A stretch of DNA of 64,000 nucleotides, taken from NCBI GenBank assembly GCA_963377175.1, contig CAUJNA010001225.1:424311-488310 (forward strand), in the 5' to 3' direction. Origin of the DNA: Effrenium voratum. Lineage: Eukaryota; Sar; Dinophyceae; Suessiales; Symbiodiniaceae. Numbering within the stretch: the stretch's first letter is position 1; each line of letters starts with the position of its first letter. Below the pieces are notes generated by a model. It was given only the letters and a program-made list of their open reading frames with translations, did no database searches and was not told the origin of the DNA. The position numbers and the translations under genes were made by a program. Positions 58,127 to 64,000 of this stretch are shown in pieces.

Positions 58127-58245
58127 TGCAGGTGCCGAAACCTGAGCTCCCGGTCCGCGCCGAAGCTGGCGCCCACCGTGACCTCGTGCGCCGAGGGGAC
58201 CTCGGAGGACTCTTCCGTGCGGTTGCCGTCCGGCCGGTAGTTGTC
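58127..58245 (-). CDS. AlkB-like dioxygenase gene, exon (GASFG)
   Basis: Acceptor CTTCCCAG-G, phase 0, 39 codons: DNYRPDGNRTEESSEVPSAH then EVTVGASFGADRELRFRHL, CA overhang, GC donor (GCGCCT). NYxPDGN and the VTVGASFG-x-x-RELxF strand are AlkB features. The proximal iron motif HxD, normally a few residues before this strand, is not evident; a His-Glu pair directly before VTVG is the only candidate. Either the iron site is altered or a splice variant supplies it. CA plus G makes Gln, joining HLQ-TGLEF. Confidence 0.8.
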
Positions 58246-59202
58246 CTGGGAAGGGGATCGAAGCTGACCCCGTCTTGACCACAAAAAGACCCCTTCAACC
58301 ACCTGGACCCGGCAAGAGCCCATTTTTTCTGCCTTTGACCCATAAAAAAGGGGTACGAAGGCAGAAAAAAAGGGGCCACTTGGGGGTCCAGGCAGCCAAA
58401 TGCTCTGAACGACACCTGGACCAGGACTTTGGAAGCGAGAGCCTTTTTGCGCCCCACCCAGCGGTTATTGGCTTCACATGGGGATCGAAGCTGACCTCAC
58501 AAGGGATCGACACCAACGTGTTGCCCACAAATCGACCTGGGGTTGAAGGACAGATGCTCTGGCTATATATATATATATGATTATACCAGTACACATGAAT
58601 GTATGCATATGCTTGTATGTAATCCTAAGGCAGCGGAATTCTCACCGGCCCCAGCTGCAGTCGCATCAGAGGGCTCAAAACAAGTTTGCTGCTTGTTATG
58701 TGCGTTCCAAATCGCCATCTCAGTTGTGCCTCAAATGTGAATTGACAAAAGCTAAAACAAATGAACGGTGAGGCAGCCAATAAAAAGACTGCTATCGCCA
58801 GGCTTCGCGGTGGTAGTCTGTCCAATCATCACCATCCGCGTAAAGGTTCACGATGGAATAACCTGCCGGAAAGACCGGTACATGGAATCTAGCCAGCACG
58901 GCTGGCAAAGAGACCCTAGTCGACCGGCTTACGGGCGAAACATGGTTCAACCAAAACTGGTCTGGATTCATGTATCTTTTTACGGTGTGCTTCTAGGTTC
59001 ATTTCAACTGCTACAAACATCCTTGAAAACACACCATGCTTGTTACCGGTCTTAACAAACGCCCGACTGGCAAAACACAAGCTGCAACTTTTGTAGGCTC
59101 CACTAAAAAAGTGGCTGCAGAACAAAGCACGAACGGGAATCAACTCCGTGAGACTGTGAGAGTACGGATCATTCATCGAAAGGTCCGTAAGTTTTGATTT
59201 CA

Positions 59203-59303
59203 ATACCTTGGTCTCCCAAGGGCCACCAAAAGCAGGGTCCTTCTTGATTCTTCTCTTGGCAAAAGGAAGATCAAAGGCTTCTTTTTCAGGGTCCTGGAAG
59301 AAG
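59203..59303 (+). repeat. 110-bp dispersed repeat, copy 2
   Basis: Same modules and order as 57956-58068 (ACCTTGGTCTCCCAAGG ... CAGGGTCCTTCTTGATT ... TCTTGGC ... GGGTCCTGGAA), about 75-80% alike by eye. Confidence 0.7.
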
Positions 59304-59486
59304 GAATATTCCAATCCCCGGGCTTGAAGGCAAGGTCACATTCCCAAAAACAGACACCACTGGTTTACCAGGGGATCCTCGAAGTGTAAGTCAACTGGTA
59401 AAGTTTTAAAGGCACCTGGCTGGAATGTTTCATTCAACCCGTCAAACCTGAATGACCTTTTCAGCCAAAAGCAAACCCGCGCCTAC

Positions 59487-59522
59487 CGAGACTCCGAAGA
59501 CCTCCCTCAGAAAGGCTACCAC
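59487..59522 (-). CDS. AlkB-like gene, likely 36-nt exon
   Basis: Acceptor TCGCCAG-G, 12 codons VVAFLREVFGVS, donor TCG-GTAGGC. Phase 0 to phase 0. Joined to the next exon it reads LREVFGVS-DNYRPDGN, resembling the helix before the NxYxDG strand in AlkB proteins. Confidence 0.55.
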
Positions 59523-59564
59523 CTGGCGACTTGCCGACTCCATGTCGCGAAAAAATTGCCCATC

Positions 59565-59615
59565 CATCTATCCATCCCATCCCATCCCATCCCCACCCCC
59601 ATCCTATCCCATCCC
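59565..59615. repeat. CATCC/CATCT short tandem repeat
   Basis: Repeated ATCCATC and CCCATCCCAT units. Confidence 0.75.
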
Positions 59616-59743
59616 AGCCAGTTACAGATCTAACTATCTGTTCATGTTGAACTGATCGCATTCGATCTCTGTGTGTTTAAACTATATTAATGTGAATCTA
59701 CGTGCATGTTAAACTTGATTGAAAAATCATACCAACTTATTGA

Positions 59744-59880
59744 GACGAAACAGGCCAGAGAGACCAGATAGACCAGACAGACAGACCAGGCAGACCAGAC
59801 AAATGACACACACCAGACAGACCAGACCAGACCAAACCAAGCGCACACAGACAGAGACAAACAGAGACAAACAGAGCCGC
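59744..59880. repeat. CCAGACAGA-type imperfect tandem repeat
   Basis: GACCAGACA / GACAGACC / ACAGAGACAA units over about 135 bp. Confidence 0.75.
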
Positions 59881-60343
59881 AATCAAACACTACATGTGAT
59901 TTCGCCAACTGGAAGGAAACAGCCCACGAACACGAAATCAATTTTGTCTTCAGGGTTGAGCAGATTTAGGTTTGCTACAGTTGCCAAAACCCCTAAGGGT
60001 CAAACATGACTTTCTGCATGTTTCTGCATCTGTTCCTACAACAACGGCATAAAGTAAAGGGGGGGCAGCTGCTACCCCGTGCTTGGTCCAAACGAACCCT
60101 TCCTGGCCGGTGTGTCCAGCCTCCATTTCACGCGGCTCAAAAAGAAAGGTTGCTCAAATCAAGCTTCTCGGCTCACCAGAACACCAAAGCATCCAACCCC
60201 CCCACCCCCCCACCCAAAAAAAAAAAAACACACCAAAGGCCTCCTCAAAATCTTGCCTAACATCGCGCCCCAAAAGCAAACCCCCAGAAACGATTCATCC
60301 ACCTGCCAAAGCCTCCCCAAAGGGTCCTAGGGCCATGCCAGGC

Positions 60344-60452
60344 CTGGCGGTAGGTCTGGGAGGCTTGGAGCCGAGTCTCCTCGACGCAAGCGGGGTGCCT
60401 GGAGCGCTTGTAGGGCGAGGCCTGCCAGGGCGCGAGCTCCTGGTACAGCCTC
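60344..60452 (-). CDS. candidate exon upstream of the AlkB-like core
   Basis: Open minus frame reading RLYQELAPWQASPYKRSRHP then ACVEETRLQASQTYRQ, from acceptor CGTGAG-G to GC donor (CAG-GCCTGG); the frame is also open upstream (NVPHAVR). High GC and clean composition mark it as coding. Not a recognised AlkB segment. It could be N-terminal to it or part of the preceding gene. Confidence 0.55.
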
Positions 60453-61586
60453 CTCACGGCGTGAGGGACGTTTTGGGATCCGCAAGGTTTGGGTCGAATG
60501 TAACGGATGGAACTGTCCATGGCAACAAATTTAACCAGGGGAAATACCGTTTTATACGTGGGACAGGGGTTGCTTGACTACAAATACGAATCAGTTTTAT
60601 ATATGGGACAGGGGTTGCTTGACTAATCAACGTGTTTTTGTATAATTCACGTCTATCACGGTTCCCGATTTCAACGTCAAGTACCAAGCAAGCGCCCTCA
60701 TGATGTCCAATCAGGGGTGCGGGGTATAGTTCGCTTTGAGATACCGTTCTGGTGGTTTTAAAGGGAAGCCCCAAGCAAATCCATGTTGGGGGTCACCCGA
60801 TTTTGATACATGCACTTGGTAGTCCATAGATCTTTCCGCCCCAAACAGGACGTCCGCGCCCAAACAAATTGGCTATTCCGTTCCGCCCTTGGTTTCAACC
60901 TTTTGGCTGAAAAAACTATGGGCCCAAGGAAAACACAGCTTGACAGCTTGCCTCTTGATCTGCTTTAAAATTAAAAGGGCAACCCGGAGTGTAGAAACCC
61001 AAGCCCGGAATTGCCTGCGATGGTAACACGACTTGGAGTCTTGGTCGAATAGGCTATTCATCCATGCCTCGGATTGGGTTCGTCGTTCGCTTGCGGAAGA
61101 TGTCTGGAACTTGCAAAGTGTGCATTTATTCCGTTCCGCAGCGACATGCGTTTCTGCCCCAAGATCCAGAATCTACGCAGGCGAGACTAGAACCTCGCTT
61201 GCCCTAAAGATGCCCTAAAGAACCCTTCCCCAGGCATTGCACGAATCAATGCCACGGCACTTTTGGCGAGGCCACACAAAAACCAAAGCCTCTTTTGGAA
61301 CCCCTCCGAGGCTGGAGGGTGGCGTTGAGTGGGATGAGGTTGGTGGGTGCGTGCGCAGTTTGTGAACGAGCCATGCTGATTGTAGAAGCATGTCTGAGTG
61401 ATAAAACCATGCAACTATGCCGCATGTGGCAAGGGAAACATTGGCAGCACAAGTGTTGCCCAGTGCTGCCTATGGGACTGGCATTCATGCCTCACCATAC
61501 ATCTGGCGACGCAAGAAACTAGGAGCGTGCACTTGTTGGAGGAAATCCAACACGTCTATCATCGAGTTGGATAAGTCTGCGTTCAA
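60453..61586. other. non-coding stretch
   Basis: No exon recognised. A near-duplicate phrase ACAGGGGTTGCTTGACTA occurs at about 60563 and again at about 60608. Confidence 0.35.
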
Positions 61587-62240
61587 ATGCTGCCGGTGCA
61601 CGTTCCACAAAGGCACACAAGGGGCGACATCAGCCAAGCTTCTGGAAAAGGCTCAGGTCGTCAGCTGTACATAAACCTGGGTAGTGCAAATCAGGGTGAG
61701 CAGATTGAAACCACGGCTATCTTCGGGATGACCAACTGGGCCGTGAAAATAATCCCTATTCCTAATCTACAATGTCGACAATTGGGACGCCGCTACAATC
61801 AAGGAACCCACAATCTGGCAGACAAAAATGTAAGGGTTGATGTTGAGCAACCCAGCGACATACGATGGCGTTTCAAGCTCAATGCGTCACGAATCCCCGA
61901 GGCTTCTGCACTGGGGTCCAATCTCGCCAACTGTAACCCACTTTCAATCAGGCCACAAGAAAAGCAACCAAGGCGGGGAAGGACTGGACCCGATTTCAGC
62001 CCGCTCTGTTTCATGAAAAGTGGGCAATGGGCCGCTCTCTCATATCTCCTGGCCGGCCTGTTGGTGTCCCCAAACTTCCAGCGGTGCCATTTTCACGATG
62101 CCCCAACAATCCCTATGAATACTGGCACGGCGAACCACCACCAACTCGTGCGAAGTGGATTTTGTCCATCCACAGAGTTTTTCCTGGCAGGGCCAAGTTC
62201 CCCAGAGCGTCTTCGCCGAAAGGCCGCCGCTTCTTTGTGA
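61587..62240 (+). CDS. 217-codon plus-strand reading frame, doubtful
   Basis: ATG at 61587 to stop at 62240, opposite to all other coding signals. Some parts are protein-like (QIETTAIFGMTNWAVKIIPI). No domain recognised, and a minus-strand exon candidate lies just right of it. May be chance. Confidence 0.15.
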   Translation: MLPVHVPQRHTRGDISQASGKGSGRQLYINLGSANQGEQIETTAIFGMTNWAVKIIPIPNLQCRQLGRRYNQGTHNLADKNVRVDVEQPSDIRWRFKLNASRIPEASALGSNLANCNPLSIRPQEKQPRRGRTGPDFSPLCFMKSGQWAALSYLLAGLLVSPNFQRCHFHDAPTIPMNTGTANHHQLVRSGFCPSTEFFLAGPSSPERLRRKAAASL

Positions 62241-62245
62241 GGTTC

Positions 62246-62293
62246 CCTGGTATCGCAACTCGAGGTCTGTGAATCTCAGGGTGAAGCAGGCCC
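62246..62293 (-). CDS. weak candidate exon
   Basis: Acceptor AACAG-G, frame ACFTLRFTDLELRYQ, possible GA donor. Beta-strand-like, unassigned. Confidence 0.25.
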
Positions 62294-63111
62294 CTGTTTC
62301 AGTTTTTGGGCGAGTCTGCTCAGCCACAACACTTAGGATCTTTGGGCAACCCGGCCCGTGGCCGCCAAACCCAGGAACAAAAATACAAGAAACGGGGCCC
62401 CGCAAAGTCTGTGCCTTGTGACAACAAAGCAAACATCCAAGCTCCACGCAAGAGCTTGGACAGCGCAACTGCCGCCACCAATTGCCCAGCTGGAACGGCA
62501 TGTCCATCCGGCCGACCGCCCGCCCTATGCCCTGCTAATCCGAGGGGCAATTTGGCCAGTATACCGCGCCGCCATCCGCCAGCGTGGCAAAGTCGCGTCT
62601 CAACTTCTGCGTGTTTTGCACACACGTGGTCTCCCCGATTGCGGCGAGGTCTGCCTTAGGTATGGCCACCTAAGAATAAAGAGTCCAGTATGCCTTTCCC
62701 ATTCGGGCACCTGTTTGATGTAAAAGAAGGATCCTGAAGAACACAAGCGCCAGGAGTATCATAGGATTCAATTCCTGGTTGGGATAAGCCCCAATTTTCG
62801 GGTGTCTCACAGGCTACACCAAAAAGCCAGATTTCATGAGAATCTAAACCGCATCACCGCGGCCTATGGCCCCGGCTGCTGGGCATCCTGTGGCAATTGC
62901 TTCCACCAAATCTGCACCTCTGTCCGTTGATCAACCCAATTGCTTAGGAGGTGCTTCCTCCCAAAAGAACGATCCGACCCGACGGGGACCCCTTGAAACA
63001 TCAAGCCCCACGGAAACTTACCTTACAGGGGAAACCAGGTATTAAAACCACAAAAAAGAAGACCCCTCGCTTCCCAGTGCGAATTTTGGCCTGCGCCCCG
63101 CCTTGCTCTGA

Positions 63112-63182
63112 TGGCAAAGCGCCCGTCGGGGCTGGAAGAGCTCCTCTCGAGTTTGGCCAATGCAGCCAAAGCCATGCTCGAA
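63112..63182. CDS. coding-like block, strand unresolved
   Basis: The plus strand reads MAKRPSGLEELLSSLANAAK then AMLE before GTAAAC, a fair donor. The minus strand reads SMALAALAKLERSSSSPDGR then FAIR. Neighbouring exons are minus, but the plus reading is the better helix. Confidence 0.3.
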
Positions 63183-63453
63183 GTAAACAATGAATCTGTA
63201 CGGGTGCGTCTTAGAACGAGGAAACCACCACTCCCCAATTTAATACCACCAGAAGAGGGCACTCCTCAACAAAAAGACACCTCCCCCTTGTATTTTTTTC
63301 TAAAAGTGTGCATCCTTCTCGCAAACGTTGCCCAGACAGGAAGTGGGAGTGGGGCAATCATCCCCCGACCTTAAAAGGGAAGGTGGGGTGGATAGGAACT
63401 CGCTAAAGGGTTCTGACCACAACTGAAACATTACCCAAGGAAATGCACGACAC

Positions 63454-63536
63454 TTCCCTGACTCCGCCCACGTCCTGCGCAAACTTGGCCCCCAAGGCAA
63501 TGGCCTCGGAGGCGCCTTTCGCAGACAGCACCTGGC
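63454..63536 (-). CDS. candidate internal exon, unknown protein
   Basis: Acceptor GCGAG-G, two bases, QVLSAKGASEAIALGAKFAQ then DVGGVRE, donor GT (GAA-GTGTCG). Ala/Gly-rich helical sequence typical of a soluble enzyme. Family not recognised. Confidence 0.55.
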
Positions 63537-63641
63537 CTCGCATGCAAAAACTTCCGACCTCGAACCAGGTAACCATTTACCTTCCCACCAACCTGAAGTG
63601 AGGGATCTTCATGCATACGGGACTTGCATTGCTCGTTTTAC

Positions 63642-63700
63642 CCCAGCGCGCATCCATGAAATAGGCAGAAGCCGGGATTGTATTGCTCAGCTCCAGCCTC
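63642..63700 (-). CDS. candidate internal exon, unknown protein
   Basis: Acceptor TGCAAG-G, one base, 19 codons RLELSNTIPASAYFMDARW plus one base, canonical donor G-GTAAAA. Well-bounded. It precedes 63454-63536 on the minus strand, but phases (one base out, two bases in) fit: G plus GC makes Gly, so the two exons splice as DARW-G-QVLSAKG. Confidence 0.6.
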
Positions 63701-64000
63701 CTTGCAACGCTTGTGTCACTGGCGGCCCCTTTTGAGAGACGACACCCTGACTTGGCTGGTGGATACAAATCCTCATGCAATGATGAAAACCAAAAGGTTC
63801 CCAAACTAGCTTCCCAAGCGACAAATCCCCATGCAATGATGAGCAGCCCAAGGTTCCCACACTAGCTTCCCAACCGATGGTGCATCCGGTGTACCCTGCC
63901 TCAAGTCAAATATGGAAGCTCCCAGAAGGCCAATGTAAACGGAACTAAGTCTTCCAAAGGGGTCCTGGAGGGTAGATTGATTTGCACCCCCAGGAAACAT
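63701..64000. other. window edge, nothing firm
   Basis: CAATGATGA-containing phrases repeat at 63778 and 63834 with CCCAAACTAGCTTCC / CCCACACTAGCTTCC beside them, a short local duplication. No exon edge seen. Confidence 0.4.

Overview
The window reads as nuclear DNA of a dinoflagellate (Symbiodiniaceae- or Polarella-like). I name no species. It has no bacterial-style genes. Instead, very short coding blocks (about 26-120 nt) are scattered over tens of kilobases of non-coding, repeat-rich DNA of roughly balanced base composition. Every convincing exon is on the minus strand. Many exons are bounded by GC or GA donors as well as GT, and nearly all acceptors read AG followed by G. These are established dinoflagellate intron traits. 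No search was run: all exon edges come from reading codons and splice sites by eye, and the intron phases were checked by hand.

Right part (about 64-53 kb, minus strand): exons of an AlkB-like 2-oxoglutarate/Fe(II) dioxygenase. The core is at 58245-58127, 57195-57114 and 56468-56394, and splices in phase into the usual second half of the fold (VTVGASFG, NGDVFAFTE, HCVPR, GPRISVILWGR). Less certain exons lie upstream (63.7-59.5 kb) and downstream (55.8-53.3 kb).

Middle (50.9-43.2 kb, minus): a JmjC/cupin-type 2-oxoglutarate oxygenase in six exons, with the iron-binding HCD motif at 50.85 kb, LPGELIFVPAG at 45.9 kb and the second histidine in RHAVQN at 44.97 kb. Continuing left (40.6-24.7 kb) is a run of about 19 short exons rich in Glu, Gln, Lys and Leu. 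They form a long coiled-coil-like protein, and most junctions are phase 0. Phase allows the JmjC and coiled-coil exons to belong to one transcript, but this is not proven. From 23 to 3.6 kb there are only isolated candidate exons, one of which (3706-3616) looks like a start exon with a signal-anchor leader. A 290-codon plus-strand reading frame (34730-35602) sits inside an intron of the coiled-coil gene.

Mobile and repeat DNA: six copies of a 110-120 bp miniature inverted-repeat element (ends CTAGGTCC...GGACCTAG), five of them with exact 4-bp target duplications; a separate 110-bp fold-back element; several smaller hairpin families; and a 1.23-kb fold-back structure (7258-8487) whose centre carries two blocks of four 10-bp TCACGCGA-type units around a perfect palindrome. 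Microsatellites are long, notably an AAGC/AAGGC compound array at 31 kb and AAGC x33 at 38.6 kb. I saw no tRNA, rRNA, CRISPR array or spliced-leader sequence.
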